From Paguma larvata (taxonomy: Eukaryota; Chordata; Mammalia; Carnivora; Viverridae), in contig CM057842.1 of the NCBI GenBank assembly GCA_030068075.1, positions 44,788,659 through 44,852,658 on the forward strand: a stretch of 64,000 nt of DNA, in the 5' to 3' direction. A program made the position numbers and the translations under genes. The notes below the pieces were generated by a model. It worked only from the letters and a program-made list of their open reading frames with translations, made no database searches and was not told the DNA's origin. Position 1 is the stretch's first letter; every line of letters starts with the position of its first letter. This document shows, piece by piece, positions 37,301 to 52,300 of this stretch.

Positions 37301-40300
37301 CTTTAGTAGGACTCTCCAGTGGGTCAGCCGTGCCTTGTCCGACACCGGCCGCCAGCCCCACTTTGTCTCCTCTGTGACCCCTGGCTTCCTCACTGAGTAG
37401 CGAGCACTACCTTCTCAGAGTCTCAGCGGGGGCCCAGAAATCACTTCACCTGAGGGCCTACAATGACTTAAACCAGTGATTGTGCAGCTGGCTTTTCTTA
37501 GGGATTTCATCAGAAATGGGTGTGGTTCTCTCTGCTGGCAAGGGCCCGTCTTTGTTACTTTGGATCATCCAAGAACAACTATTAACTGAGTCTGGGAAGG
37601 GTAAGTGGTCACTCTGGCCCAGCTGAAGATTATATAATGTGGCCTGCTTTGGTAATGTCATTCAGAGCTCAAGAACAGAACCACTCTGACACCTAAAGTT
37701 GGAGTCGTGTGGGAGACCTTCACATGGCTGCGTTTGTAAAAGAGAAATTCTGTATCTCCAAAATGGAGTCCCATAGAAAGGAAAGAACTAACCTGATGCG
37801 AAGTCATGCGCTCCACCTGGAGCTAAAATGTGGATTGCAGGGCTGACTCTACACTAGCGTTGAGACCTCAGGCTGATGACACTGATTGAGAATACTTTTG
37901 CATAATGCTTTCCAGCTTACGGGACACTTTCTCACACCCCTTTGAACCTTACACAGTAACTCTGCGGGGTAGCCTGTGATCTTTTTCTCAAAACACAGAG
38001 AGACCCAGGTTGATTCACTGATGCATTCGAATACTTGGTGCGCTGTCTGTAACACACGGGGGCATTGTGACTTGAAGTCCTGAGCTCTTGAGTTAGGCTG
38101 TGACTCTTGATGACAAACTAATGTCACAAGGCTGTTGTGGAAACGCACCTGTGAAATGTAGGGATAGTGTTTGTGGTTTGAGTTCGCTGTACTTTGGGAA
38201 CAGAGGGAAGTGTGGGTCCTTGAATTTGGGACTGGCCAACAAATTCTAGCCGTGGATCCATTGTTTTTAATGGACTTTATTTTTTATAGCACTCTGAGGT
38301 TTACATAAAAACAGAGCACAAAGCACAGAGTTCCTGTATACTCCCCCCTCCCTACCTCACCCCCACCCACTTTCCCCTACTATTAACGTGTCGCATTACT
38401 GTGGTACGTTTGTTTCCCTTGATGAACCAAAATGACACTTTATTATTAACTACAGACCAGAACTTACATTAGGGATCACTCTTGGTGTTGTACCTTCTAG
38501 AGGTTTTGACAAACGTATAATAATACCATGTATCCACCACTAAGCACCCGCAGAATAGCTTCACTGCTCTAAAAACCCTCTATGCTCCACCAATTCATCC
38601 CTCCCTTTCCCCAACCCCTTGATCTTTTTACCATGTCCACACTTGGGATCCATTTTTCAGTTTAGTTGTGTTTTTTTTATGTATAATATTTGCTATAAAT
38701 AGCAATTTTAGAGTCATTGAGAATAGAGATCATTATCACCGTTTTTCACCGAAAGCAACAGATTTGGGGTTCTGTTTTTTTGCTGTGATCTTACAAAAGT
38801 GAGCTCTAAAGATCAAAATTATGTTAGTCCTCTTCAGTAAAAATAATCACTCCAACCTACAAAAGGGGCAAGTAATTTGAAGTTTATTAAGTGTCCTATA
38901 TTCCTGCCTTTGGACAGTTAAAGGATTATCTTTAGTCCTCCCCTGCCCTCTCTGCGCTCTCATCCCCTGAGTGTCTCTAGGCATTCTGGGAAACCCTGGT
39001 GTGTCATCCGGCTCGGTAAGCTAAGTAGAAACACCCTTGCCATCTGAATTGAAAGGACAGTCTTTACTTTTTTAATCTCCTCAGAGGGGCTATGAAGGAC
39101 AGAGAAGCCACGGTCTCTTTCTCCCTCATGCCCCCCACGACGAAATCTAAATTCTCCCATCTGGCTATAAAAGAATAAAGGATTCAACCCTGAATGTTCC
39201 ATTGTTGACATGGTAAACAAGACTACCTGAGCGGACTTTCTCTGAGGAAGGTGACTGATGACCTCAGTAGTCTTTCTTAGAACAACCTTTTCAGTTGAAC
39301 TTGGGAAGAAGAAGAAAAAAAAAACCCTCTTCTCAGAATGATTAGCATTTGCATCATACAATCCAACTTCCTCTCCTCCTCCTCTCTGTCTCTGTCTCTC
39401 TGTCTCTCACACACACACACACACACACACACCCTCCCTCTTTCCAGTCAAGGACATTTCAAGAGGTCAGTACCGCCCCCGTGTCTAAAACTTCAGTGTT
39501 TGCCTTTGCAGGGACTTTTCCAACTTTACCTAGAAAAGAACTAACCAGAACTTTAGCACTTGTGGTCAGCCTGCTTCCGGCTGTGGCTTCAGTCAGTTTG
39601 TCTGCTCTGACAGAGGAAGCACTTGCTGTGACGGGAACTGCACGGGCTGGATTGTAGGAGGACCAGGGCAGACAGTGCCTAATGACATTGGTATGTGAGA
39701 TGCCAGCAGCGAGGAAAGCACGGGGGGATGTCTCAGGCCCAGAGTGACACATGCTGCTGACAGCCGCTCAGCGAACCCACAGTCTCCCCCAGCCCCACCT
39801 TCCTGCACACTCGTGCGCGCATGCACACACACACACACACACACTAAATTCATGTATAAACAAAATGCTACAGTTGCTTTTCTTTAAAAATGCCGAAGCC
39901 AGGACACTGAGACATGTTTCTGAACTCACTACCCATAAAGGTAGGATTCTGCAAACACTTGGAGACCTACCTTCAGACTCTGACTGGCTGGAAAGCCCTG
40001 TGTGACGGGCTTCACTGAAGTCCTGTAGCGCGCAAGCAGGCGGCATTTTGTAGGAAGGTCTGAGCTAATTACACAGTGACGGGATTCAGGTGTGCTCTTG
40101 GCCCCTCCACTAGTATTTGGGGTAGCCTCAACTTTTTCAGTCAGAGCTTTAGATCGACCACAGAGGAGGAGTGTGTCAGAGCACACCCTCACCCTGCATC
40201 ATAGCCAGTCCTCCAGTGCTGGGCACCCAGGCAAATGAAAGTTGAGAGAACAGTTTGGTGAGAATTGCTAATTAATTTTAACCACTAGGTATTCCTTGGT

Positions 40301-43300
40301 AATTGGAGATTTGACTTCACAGCTTTGGGGATTTACCTACCTCAATGCAGAAAAGCTAATACTTGCCATCCGGAGTACTTGAACTCCCGCAGCTGACCTT
40401 GTTTCCTATGGGTTAGGATTTCAGTGGGATTCCCCCACCTTACACTTCCTTGTTAGATACTAGAGTTGGAGGAAGGCACAGAGGGAGAGCCTGTAAGGTG
40501 GTAGGTACCCAGTCAGTATCTAGACCAGGAAATCCTCTTCCTAGCTCTGCAATGAAGGAGTCTCCGGAGACGGAGAATGAAGGCTTATCCTATCCCTGGG
40601 ATCAGGGCACATGGCCTAAAGTAGGCTTAGGCGGCAAGTAGGACATTTCTTTAAAATCTTAGCTTTTACTTCAAAAGTTTGATTTAATCTCATGTTATGT
40701 TACAGGGCATATTTTGAGTTTAATATAAAAATTTTCTCGATAATTTACCATTGAACGATATGGATATTCTAAAGAGATGCATTCTTTTCTCTCTGTGGCT
40801 TTATGTACCCTTGGGAAAGGCCTTCATGCTCCAGGGTCACAGGTACCTCACGTACAGAAGCACAAATAAAGCAAAAATAGAGAGGGTCCAAGTGCATCTT
40901 CTTGGCCATGCAGACGGGGAACACAGATGCCAGCGGTGGCCGTGCTGATACTGGTGGGCCCTGGTGACGCAGCCAGCACGTACTCATTAGGCACTCACAG
41001 CTCAGAGTCCCTCACACGTGAAGAACCATGCCCTAAGACCTGCCCCGTCCCGCCCCGCAGGCTCTGCACGAAAGCACCTTGGGGGCGGGGGCCTGTCTTG
41101 CTCACCTTCAGACCCTCAGCACAATGCCAGGCACAGGGATTACACATGTTCAGTAAACAGTTGTAAGGTGAAGTTTGTGCATTTTGCATTTGTTCAGAGA
41201 CTTTTCTAAAATCCTTCTTTGGAAGTCCAGGAATCAAATATGCCACAAAAGAAGGTGGGAACCTACCACGGAAAATTTCTCCTTGTAATCTAGTCACTTG
41301 CTGTTGGAATACAGCAAAGAAACTGCTGCTTAAACTTTAAGCTGTGTGCAGACTCTTGCATCGATTTTCTGTATTCTTTGGAAGACTCCATTAATGCGGA
41401 CTCTACTTGGAAACGTGTGTTGTCTACGGGGGCTTGCTAAGCAAGTGAACGTAGGAAAGATTCATGCTCTGAGATGTGTTCTCTAAACAGTAAACACAGT
41501 TGAACATTAATTTGCGGGTCACTAGTGAAGTAGGCACAGGTGAGTTTTACCACCTGCTAAAATCATGTGTGCATGTCCCTCTCCCCGCATCTGAGCAGGC
41601 GGGCTCGCAGGGGCTCCAGGTCACCTCTTTCCCTCTCCTTCCTTTGGCCGGCCCCCTTACCCAGGCCCTCTTTTTTCATGCCCCAAGTAGTTACTCCTGT
41701 TACTGGTGCACTGGTCTGTCCTACACCTCCATCAGGTATTCTGCAGTCTGAGCTGCCCCCAGCTCCATCCAAACTGGTTTCCTCCCTGGGCCAGCCCCAT
41801 TGTGTTGAGAATGCCCTCATGCTTGCCTTTAGTTTGGTCAAGCACTGACCCTTCAGGTCCATGCCTCTGCCCAAGAGAAATCCGGCCAACCATTATCAGT
41901 GCTGGTCAGTTCTGATTTTGGCCCTACTCTCTGCCACTCATTTGACAGAGCACAGCCTGCTTTATACCATTCTTCTTTTTTAATGTATATGTCCACTCTC
42001 ATTAAATAACAAGTGCTGTGATGCCAGGAGCCCTATCTCATACTTAGGTATGAAAGCCATTTCCACTTTAAAGAGGTCCAGGAGGCGGCGACCATGTACG
42101 TGTGGCTCGTCGCTCTATCCTCAGCACCATGAACATAAGCTAAGTGCCCTTTATGTATAGGTTGAATATGTTGTTTTTAAAATATTTCCTTCCAGGGAGC
42201 TAAAATAATGCTTTAACTTTTGATTTGAATCCAAAGAACTAGCAAATATTTCACCTCAAAATATACTCCATATCAGCAGTACACAATTCATCAATACCAG
42301 ATAACTTTCAGGGTCCCCTTTGAAATACAGGAATCTGTTATGTCCCTCGCTCCCAAGGACAAGTTACTTTCTCTTTCAGGGCTCAGTTTTCTGCATTATA
42401 GATACAGCAGTGGTATTAGTGATCTCTAAACCCCTTCTTGGTGTGACATTCTGTCACATCCCAATGGACAGTGTGTCCATATGCTCCTGTGAGTCTGACA
42501 GTGTAAGTCAGACATTGAATCTTTCCTCTTCAACTTGTTCTCCTGGCAGGGGAGATCAGTGTACAAAAATGTATACTAGTCGCTGGGTACGTGGGGCCTC
42601 TGATAGCTGGGCTGGCCTTGTGCTGTGCGATCTACTGCATTAATGATTGGGGCTCACAGTTTCCTCAAACCGGCCCGCACCCTTTCTCCTCCCTCCACGG
42701 GCTGGTTCACCCCGGTGAGAGTGAGTGACCAGCAGCCAGTGCCTGCTATGTGTGCCCTTTTCTGAACAGTTACGCTCATTCCTCATGTAGAGTTGGACAC
42801 TGAACATGGGAGGTTTCTTCAGTAGGACGGTGTGACCATGTCTGAAAGACCGATACCAGAGCAGTGAATGAAATCAGTGACAGGTTACCTTAGCTGCCTT
42901 TCAGTGGCAGTGCAAGCTTGAATGTTTTCACATATCTGCTCTCCTCTTCTTTGCTCTAGACACACAGCAGAAAACTGATTACAGACATAGAAACACCTCA
43001 GAGTTTTAGGCTGGTCATCTTTGCAATGGGGTATTTTATGAAATGGTCTCCCCTGTGGGGGGAGATTGATGAAGATGAACATAGGTTGACATTGTTACAT
43101 GTGAGTGATGTGCTGATCACAGGGTGTTTGCTGCGGTAAGGTAGACATCATTTTCTCCTCAGCAGTCTTTCTTAGCAACCGAGGCTCACCGCTTAAGCAT
43201 TTGCTGTGAGGCCTCACGCAGGCAGCAGAGACGGTCTGTCGTTCCTCCCTTCCACAAGTATCGTCAAGTGCTACTGTGTTCTGATCACTATATGAAGGTG

Positions 43301-46300
43301 GTTCCTGCACTCAAGATGCTGAAGGGCTAGTGAGCTGCTACCTACCAGACTCCCCGGAGGTTTAAGAAAACATTTTCAAGGAGATGTGATGCCATGTTCC
43401 AGTGCCGTATGCCTTCTTTGTGATATTTTTCAACTAGTTCTTATTTGGCTTCAATATTGATAGATTGTCTTGGTTTCTTTCTGATATTTAGAACTGTCTT
43501 GTGGACTTTTGTGTCTGATTCTAAGTATGCCGATGCCTTCTACTGTATACGACAGAGGTTGGCAAACTCCAGCTTATGAGCCAAAACCAGCCTGCTGCCA
43601 CCAGCATTTGCAAATAAAGTTTTATTAGAATACAGCTACACTCATTCATCTATGTATTGCCTTTGGCTGTTTTCAGGCTACAATAGCAGAGTAACTGTGA
43701 CAGAGACCATATGGTCCGTGAAGCCAAAGATATTTATTAAAAAATTCTGCAGACTCTGGTGTATACACAGCAGCAGTAACAAATTCTGTGTATGTGTATG
43801 TGTGTGTGTCTGTGTGTGTGTGTTGGCAGGGGGTAAGGGGATGGGCAAGGTTTGTCTTAGAATGTCAATTACAATTTATCTTGATGAGCTCAAAGTAGTC
43901 CCGGTCAGAAATGACACCAGGTAGCTGTGGAACTGAGTCAGTTTTCTCCCCGTATCTTGTGCTGATTAAGCTTTTACTCTTCATTCCTGCCTCTCTGTAC
44001 AGCACTTATCTAGGATGCATACTTTTTAGGAGAAAGGCCTACGTGGCCAGAAGGAAGAGAAGTGGGAGGAGGAGTCTTGCCCGTTTGTTAACCAGCAGAG
44101 AGAAAAACTGTTCAGGTGTAAGCTGTAGATGTCAAAAGAAAGAATGGAGATGGACAGGAGGGGAGATTGAAAGGGCCTTTCTTACACCAACGAATGGCAC
44201 CTGTCAGCGCTGTCAGGCCGGGAGGAAAAGGAAACAAGAATAGAGGAGTACTTCCCATAAGCTCGCAGAGAGGGAAACGGAACAAGAAGCCCATTCCCCA
44301 TTTTCGGCCTGTTGACAATCCCCTACCAAGCAAACGCGCACACACGCATATCCGGTAAATGCCAGAACACTTGGGATCTCAAAATTCATTTCACTTCCAG
44401 AGTGGTTGCAAATGATTTTCCAAGTATAATGCTTTTAAAAATACCCGGCACAGTATGAGGTATCTAGAGCAGTCACATTCATGGAGATGGCACACAGAAC
44501 TGTGGTTGGCAAGGGTGAGAGAGTATTTAATGGGGCTGGAGATTCTGACGGGGAAGCTGAAGTTCCCGAGGTGGAGAGGGTGGCGACGGTTCCACAACAC
44601 TGTGAATGCACTTAATGCCACCGAACTGTACAGCTACAAGTGACTTAAATGGAAATTTTTATGTTCTCTATATTCTACCACAGTTTTAAAACCTGCCACT
44701 CATTAGCCAGGTCATGCGGTGGCTACACTCCTATTTGCAGATGAGGGAAGTTGTTTGGAAACATACCTTTCCCCTGCATTTAGTTCTAAAGGGACTGCTG
44801 AGAACAGAGTTCAATGATGCTCAGGGAAAAAGATATTTACTGAATGGTGTTGTAACATGCATAGCACATTAGTTCTGGAACAGAGAGCCTAATGAAAGAC
44901 GACGCAAAGACCGGTGTGGTGGGATCCCCTTCCTCATCTGTACTCCTAGAAATGACTGTTTATTTTCTTTTTCTTACTGTGGATTCTAGGAAAGAAATCT
45001 TGACTGGTTCCCCAGGATGAGAGCCATGTCCTTGGTCAGCAGTGACTCTGAAGGGGAGCAGAATGAGCTGAGGAACCTGCAGGAGAAGCTGGAGTCCACC
45101 ATGAAGCTTGTCACTAACCTCTCCGGCCAGCTATCAGAATTAAAGGATCAGGTAAAGAAAAGAAAGCCCATCTGCCCCCCAGACACACACACACCCCACT
45201 ACCAGACACGCCAGATCCATGAGGCAAAGTCCGTAGTGCTCAGGTTAAAATGCTGATGTTTCCACCGTGTGGATATAGAAGTGGGATCGGGGCCACAGGG
45301 AAGCAGCTCGCCTGGTATACCCATTTCCCCTCCATTCCCCCTTCGCAGGGTTAGCCCATGACACTGTTTTAAGTGCTGCTAGGGCAAGGTTTTAATGTGA
45401 AAAACAAAACCAGAAAATGGGAAAATGCAAACGACTTCAGGGAAGTGCTGTACAGAAAACATGACCTGCAAAGCCATACATACTCTTATTACTTAACTTA
45501 CTGACAGATTAAAAGCTGTTTCTAGTTTTGCTTTCTAGTCTTCAAATCTATCAACTCGTCACCCAAGATATTTAAATTCGGCATCCTGGGATAAACCATA
45601 CTCGTGGAAGATCTCTTTTTGATTCATTCATTGGCCAAATCCTTACTGAGTGGCTCCCACAGTGCCGGCATTATTCTAGGTGCTGGGGATAAAACCACAG
45701 ACAATATGGACCCTTCCCTGCTCCCACAGAGCTTAACAGTCCACAGAAGTACTGCTCCATCCGCTCCCTTTCCATCCATAAGGGAAACACTGTCCCTTTA
45801 GGGAAGCAGGAAGAGGGGGTAGGTTTGTACCAAACCCTATGTACTTTGTTCCTCATTTTGACCCCCGTAAAATGAACACTCACAGTCACCAGGTGGTTAT
45901 CCAGTGATGGGCCGCAGCTGTGTGTTGGGGACTTGCACCTGGATGGTGAGCAGGTGCTGTGCCGAAGCTGTCTGGGATAATCCAGTACAGAGATGGGAGC
46001 ACAGGTCAGGATCCTCTAAGGGTTTTTTAAAGCTTTTAAATCAACTCCACGGACAAGATTATAAATTCCGCATAGCAGTAGTTACCAGGCAAGGCTGCCC
46101 TGGAGGTAAGTTGCTAGATGTACCCACAGGTGATTTTCAGCTCTTAGGTACAGAACTAGTGAACACCCCACCTAGAAGAAACTCTTCTTGGAGTTGGCTT
46201 ACAGAGCACTTTTAACAATTCTGCTTTGAAATGTATTTCTTTTCCAACTAAATTATTCCAAACTATGCCCCCAGACATCATTTGTCCTCAAAGTTCTTTT

Positions 46301-49300
46301 CTTTCGCTTATATTAAGATGCAAATAAAAAAGACTAATGACGACAGAAAGGCTTGTTGATGAAGGCTGTCTATAGCGCTGAGCTCGGCAGCCACCTAAAA
46401 TGAATAACCTATTGAGTAAAACTAATGAAGATCTACCCAGATTCCTTTGCTTACTATTTTATAAGCTTTTTCGCCGTCCTGTGACACACTTGACAGATAC
46501 GCCAGAGAACCACACTGGCTGTGGTGTACCCCACTTCTGTTTGCCCCCCCTCTAGAGGGAGGTGAACTTGTTAACACACAAGCAGTGGTTTAGTTCCTCT
46601 CTCCCTTTTTTGAGAGACCAGTGGCTACAAGAATCTTAGTTAAATCAGCTGTTTTAAATAAAAACCTTAGAGAAATAGATCTAATAGGACTTAAATAAAG
46701 GAACGGTCGAGCTCCTGTTAAAAGTGGCCGCAGATGTGGGGTGAGCCGAGGAATTAGCAGGGGGGTGTCCGAGGTGAGGGAGGGCCTCCAGGACCATGGC
46801 TGTCCTGTCACCCTACCCCTCCTTGTACTCATGAGGGCACTGAGGTGCACAGGAGGCTCCCGGGAGGCCTGTCCAGCTCTCTAGGACAGTGCCAAGGCTG
46901 GAACTCCTGATCCTCCCATCTGGGTTTGATTTTTGTATGTTGCATATATTTTTGCTTTCATTTGTTTTGTCACAGTACCCTGTTTGCCTTTCAGGTTGAC
47001 TGTTTAGATTCTTACTCCCTTTTTTTAAAAAAAGCTTTTAAAGTTTCAGGAACTGCACCACACACTTCACCGTTGTGGTGTTGCCACTTCACACAGCTGT
47101 GCGTAGCAGGAACTTATTAGCCTGTTTAAAGGCCGAGGTAGAATTCTATTAAACCTACATTTTAGCTTAAACAAGATGCGTGAAACTTGACTGCATATGG
47201 ACTAGGATTCATTAAGCGACATTAAAGCCAGTATGGTTTAAACTGCTTGGTTTTGGCCCTTTTTATATTTTCTGTTTTAAAGTTGGCAGTTGGACCCACT
47301 CCTCAGCCAGCCCTTCCCCTGTGAATGAATATAAGCCATTTTTTCTTGGAAGACATTATAACCTAAAAAGAGGTATGAGGAAACCAGTAATCTCTTCTCC
47401 AGTGCCTTTACCAGCATTGATCTGCGTAGGTTTTAAAAAGGTGCCCAGGAAAAATTCAGCACAGCTACTTTTATTGGGGAAATGTGTTTCTTTCAAAACG
47501 AATTAGTCAGCATTTTCTTTTGATTGTGTAAGTTCTAACAAACCTTTAAGTCATTTGTTTAAGAATCAATTTACTGAAAAATTTCTAATTTTATTAAATT
47601 TGGTGAAGTAACAATCATAAACATTTCTTAAATTGTTCTGCATAAAAAAATCATGCAGAGTTGTTAGAGAGTGGTTGGTTCTTAAATGGCAATTATAAGA
47701 ATTCCTGCCCTCTGAGGGCAACAATTTTTTTGAATTAAAAAATAAAAGCCAACAAATGATTAATAAGCAAGAAACTCTGTGATAGATATTTTTCAAAATG
47801 GCTATGAAAGAATACCATTCACTGGTAAAAGTGCTGGAAAACACAAAAATTGCTTCATCACTGAGATATTTTTTTCGACCTTCTAGAAGGCCCAAAGAGA
47901 GGCATAATGGAGCAATGATAGTTTAAATGTGAATGTTTTTGGGTCTAATCTATACTGCTGTTGACCTCTTTGGTGACTGTTTTCTTAAAATATCAGTTTG
48001 AGGAGAAAAACTTCTTGTCAAGGATAGAAGTGAAAACCTGGTTGGCCCTGTCACTTTTCCTACTCTTGCCAAGAATGGTTGATTAGAACTGCTATTCTAA
48101 GTATTACTTAATGATGCGTCTCATTTTGAAGCTTCCCCTCCCAAGAGATTCTGAATACTAAATGTGATTCTCTTACATTCTTATTCCAAGGAGGAGAACC
48201 GATGTAAGAACCTACTTCTTTTTTTTTTTTTTTTTTTTTGCATGTTTTCTTCATAATGCAAAAGAGCAAGTATCGAGAGAAGGCTTCACTTTGTTGAAAG
48301 TGTGACTGGCTTCCTATGGGACACTGACCCTCATCTGTTGTCATTAGGAATACAAAAAGTGCTTGAAACCTCAGATCACATTGGCATGTTACCGTGTGTG
48401 GCACTTTTCGTGCCAGAGGGCTATCTGGTAAACATTAACTGCTTCAGGAAGGGAGAAAAACCAGTTGCCTACAGTTGGAAAATAGAATATTAAACTCTAC
48501 ACTATTCCGGAACCACGAGAGAGAACTAAGGCAGCAGCTGCCCTCCAGGGTCCTATAATCTAGCAAGAAAGAAAAGGAAATGGATCTCTGCCAGTATGAT
48601 ACAGCGTGAAAAGTGGAATGACCACCCGAGATAGGAATACAGCTTGAGGGAGGGCAGAGGAGTGGCATTTAGTCCTGTGTGAGGCTCCGAGTAAGGAAGG
48701 ACCTGAGCCTCCAGATTCTCCCGTCCTACAAGTAGATGACTTCTGCGCTGGCAGAGGAACGTGGTCGGGGGCGTCCCAGGAAAGGAAGCAGCATGAGCGA
48801 AGGCATGAGAGCGCATGGCATGCTCCCGGAATGGCACTCTGTTCCACTTAGTTCAGTTCACTCTTTGAACCACCATTTAGGAAATAAGATTTGCAAGGTG
48901 CTGCCCTAGGTTCTGGGGTTACAAAGATGAATAGGACCTCTTCTTTTTCTACACCTAACTGTCTAGAGTGGGAAACAAATAAGTCAACAGATAACTTAGA
49001 ATTCAACCCAGTAAGTACCTAACGGAGGCAGGAACAGATGGGAAAGAAGGCAAGCAATTCAGTCAACCTGATCTTTGGGAGAGAATTAGAGTAAAGCTCG
49101 GAAACCTCAGAGGTGGTCCTGTAAGAGCTTGCTTTAAAGTCGGAGGAAGAGTCTACCATGTGAAACAGAGGAACAGAATGTTAGGGGTTTACTCTAGGTG
49201 TGTCTAAGAGTTGCGTTGAGTTTGTTTACTTGGTGTTTCAGGCTCATTGTTAGAAGCATGGCTGATTTCAGAGTTTCCTGGCTCTTTAAACTCTGAGTAT

Positions 49301-52300
49301 CCAAGACCTTGTTGCAACAGGAAAGCAGTTTTTCAGACTCTTGAGATGTGTTGGAAACCAGATCATGGCGTCCCTGTGCTGTTGGCGAGCAGTCCGTCCC
49401 TTGCCAGACTTCTGCAGTTGAGGCCGTTTAGTGTGTTCAGGAAAGATCTTTCTGATGTTTGGCTACATTTGATTTGTAAAGCTGCAATATGCTTTGCCTC
49501 TTGTTTAGGCTGAGTGAAAAGAAGGAATGCTAATATTCAAACTAGTTTTTATATTCATATAAAGAAGAGCACTATTTAAAATGTTTATCCTCAGCTAAAT
49601 GGGAATCTTCAGGATTTTAAATGTATCTACCACAAATGAGATCTTTACACTATTCAAAATAGTTTTTTCAGTATTCACATTGTGTATATGGTTACCTTAG
49701 GTCAGAATCTGATGGATATATTTTGTTTCAACTGTACGAGAATATGAATGTTTCACTTTGGTCATTACTTCCATTTGCTCTGATCAAGTAACAGCAATAG
49801 ATAATATGCTTTAGAGAAGATTGTACACACCTGCACACACACATGTACAGTTTGTGTAAATTAGGTAGGTAGGTAGGTAGGTAGGTAGAACTGAGCTCAT
49901 AAAGCCCGAAGTTAGGTGAGAATATGCACTAATGGGCCAGAGAAACTTAACTAGACAGCAGTGTTGACCTTGTTTTTTTGTTTTTTTAACGTTTATTTAT
50001 TTTTGAGAGACAGAGACAGAGCGTGAGCAGGAGAAGGGCAGAGAGAGAGGGAGATACAGAATCCGAAGCAGGCTCCAGGCTCTGAGCCATGAGCACAGAG
50101 CCCGACACGGGGCTCGAACTCACAGACCATGAGATCATGACCTGAGCTGAAGTCGGCCGCCCAACCGAGTTAGCCACCCAGGTGCCCTGACCTTGGTTTT
50201 TAATAGACCAGATTGAGACATTGAGCCTTTGTTTTTTATAATCGTAACTGGATTCTCAACACTGTTGAAAGGGCTAAATCCTTAAGCAGATGCCCTCTTC
50301 CTTCTCCTTTATTAGTCACTTAAAGGACAGCCATTCTGTCTAAAAGGCCATGGTTGATCAAAACAATTTAGATAAATTTGTGTGCCTGTGTACTCAACTG
50401 TAGGAATCTTCTCCAGGATCTTAACCTTCTTTGAGAAAAATGATATAGGTACCCAAAATACTGTTTTGGCATGTTCAGGAATATGAAAAAGCCCCTAAAG
50501 TGATCTTTGGCCAATTTCCGAGACAGCCAGTGACAAGTTCTCGTGGAACAGCAGTGTGGTCCCAGACCAGCAGCATAACCGTCACTTGTTACTTGTCAGA
50601 AATGCAAATTCATGCATCCTACCCCAGGCCTACTGAATCAGAAACTCTGTTTGTGGGCCCTTTGATCTGTGTCTTAACAAACCTTCTGTGTGATTCTGGC
50701 TTCTGCCAAAGTTAAAGAGCCACTGTTCTCCGGAAGTAGGAAACAAAGATAGCTATGTACTAGGTGCTTAATTACCAGGAATATGACTGCCTGAGCAAAG
50801 AATTTGGCCACTAACCTACACCAGGAGGGAGTTTTAAGGTTTAAAAGGGAGGATGGGTGATGTGATCATTATCTCAGGAACGCACACCTAGAAAGTTAGA
50901 ATAGGACCAGCAGTGAGGTGTCAGGGTGATAGTTGTAGAAGTGGGAAGGGTGGTGTGCCGCTCAGCTGAAGACTCATCCATTATAGAAAATACGGTTGTA
51001 GAGGCTTTTATATTTAAGAGGATGATTGAATAACCAATAGATTAAAAATAAAAACTGATGTAATCCACAAGCATGAACACATACACAAACATCTCAAATG
51101 TAAGTAGTTATTTACAGAAAAATTACAGCAAAAGTTTTAATAGCCAACTTTCACAGTTGAAAGGTCTCAGTAACTTTAAACAGAAATATTTAAATAAAGT
51201 AGCCATCGATAGGGGTTGAGGCCACCAAGATTCCTAAATCCCTTAGAATGCTTGAGATTGTTAACACTGGATTCCCTCTCTGGTTTAACTGCCAATGGGA
51301 AGGAGAGAGAGGGAATGAGTGTGTGTGTGTGTGTGTCCCCGTCCATCCCTGTCTCTTGGGAGAGAGGGGGGAGGATCAAAGGATGTGAAGTATCATACAG
51401 TAAGATTAATGAATTACTGATTATACTGTAATCTAATTGTGAATTTATCCCATGTGTCAAAATCAGGTTCTCTTTGCTCAGCTGAATCTGTGAAGTATAG
51501 TGGAGTGTGTAACACTTAAAAGATTTGTCATTCATCTAGAGAAACTTTAGACACTAGCTGGAATATCCTAGTTCAGTTCCTTATAAAAAGCTGTTTTTTG
51601 GAAATATTCACTCCTTGTAAATGCCCAGTATCAAACCCAGGGCCAGGGCCAGGTTATGGGCTGGGTTATGAAAAATGTTAATGCACAGAACTAAATGTGC
51701 CCTAAAATACTTGGAACAGAGCTAGCTACCCATCAATATGAGAAGTGATTTAGTTCCACGACCAAATGAATAGCAACAACCTCTTGCTGGGGGTTTTGAA
51801 AGCACTTTTTCATTTGCCCAGTCTTAGGAAGTGGTCTTTCCTGACCTTAAGCAGTCCTCTGTCTGTGGGTGGCAAAGAATAGACCCCAATGAGTGCCAGA
51901 GCACGGTTTATGGCATTTAGTCACTCTGGATCTCAGTGAGATGTGAGGACATTCCTCATCTTTTTAAATGAGCTACATAATTTTTTCTCTCTCGAACCAG
52001 AATTACTCTGGAATCATTGAGTAATGGAATCAGGAACCCCTGAAACCCAGGGATCTAATCCCTGTCAAACCTAGGATTCTCAACACACTGCTTCTCTTGA
52101 TAGTTTGGTGTGCCGTTACCACCATACAAAGCCACCATTTTCCAATGAGCCTTTAAATCATTTGGAAATGGATTTGATAAACAATCAAGAATCTTGTGCT
52201 TTTACCGTTTTTTGTTTCTTTATGAAACAAATAGTAAGCAATAGCTCTGAATGCCACATTGCATGACTAGGTCACAGAATTCCCCAATCAGCCTAGGAAG

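Larger units (their letters stand above)
27307..44989 (+). other. ITPR1: Large ITPR1 intron before the coiled-coil exon
   Basis: The 17.7-kb intron opens with the 39-bp minisatellite (27340-27640). It also holds MIR copies (27640-27860, 31010-31170, 32880-33080, 37900-38000), a MER5-like relic (28690-28855), SINEs (31983-32190, 34038-34215), a Tigger-like end (36010-36222), an L1M fragment (38280-38660), CA/TG repeats (39408-39434, 39823-39844, 43787-43823), L2 (+) fragments (41080-41170, 41560-42170), a hAT-like relic (43552-43760) and an L1M 3' end (44460-44695). Stretches such as 28860-31000, 34220-36000, 36230-37890 and 39850-41080 hold nothing I can name. Open frames such as 30071-30562 lack any family signature. 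Confidence 0.75.
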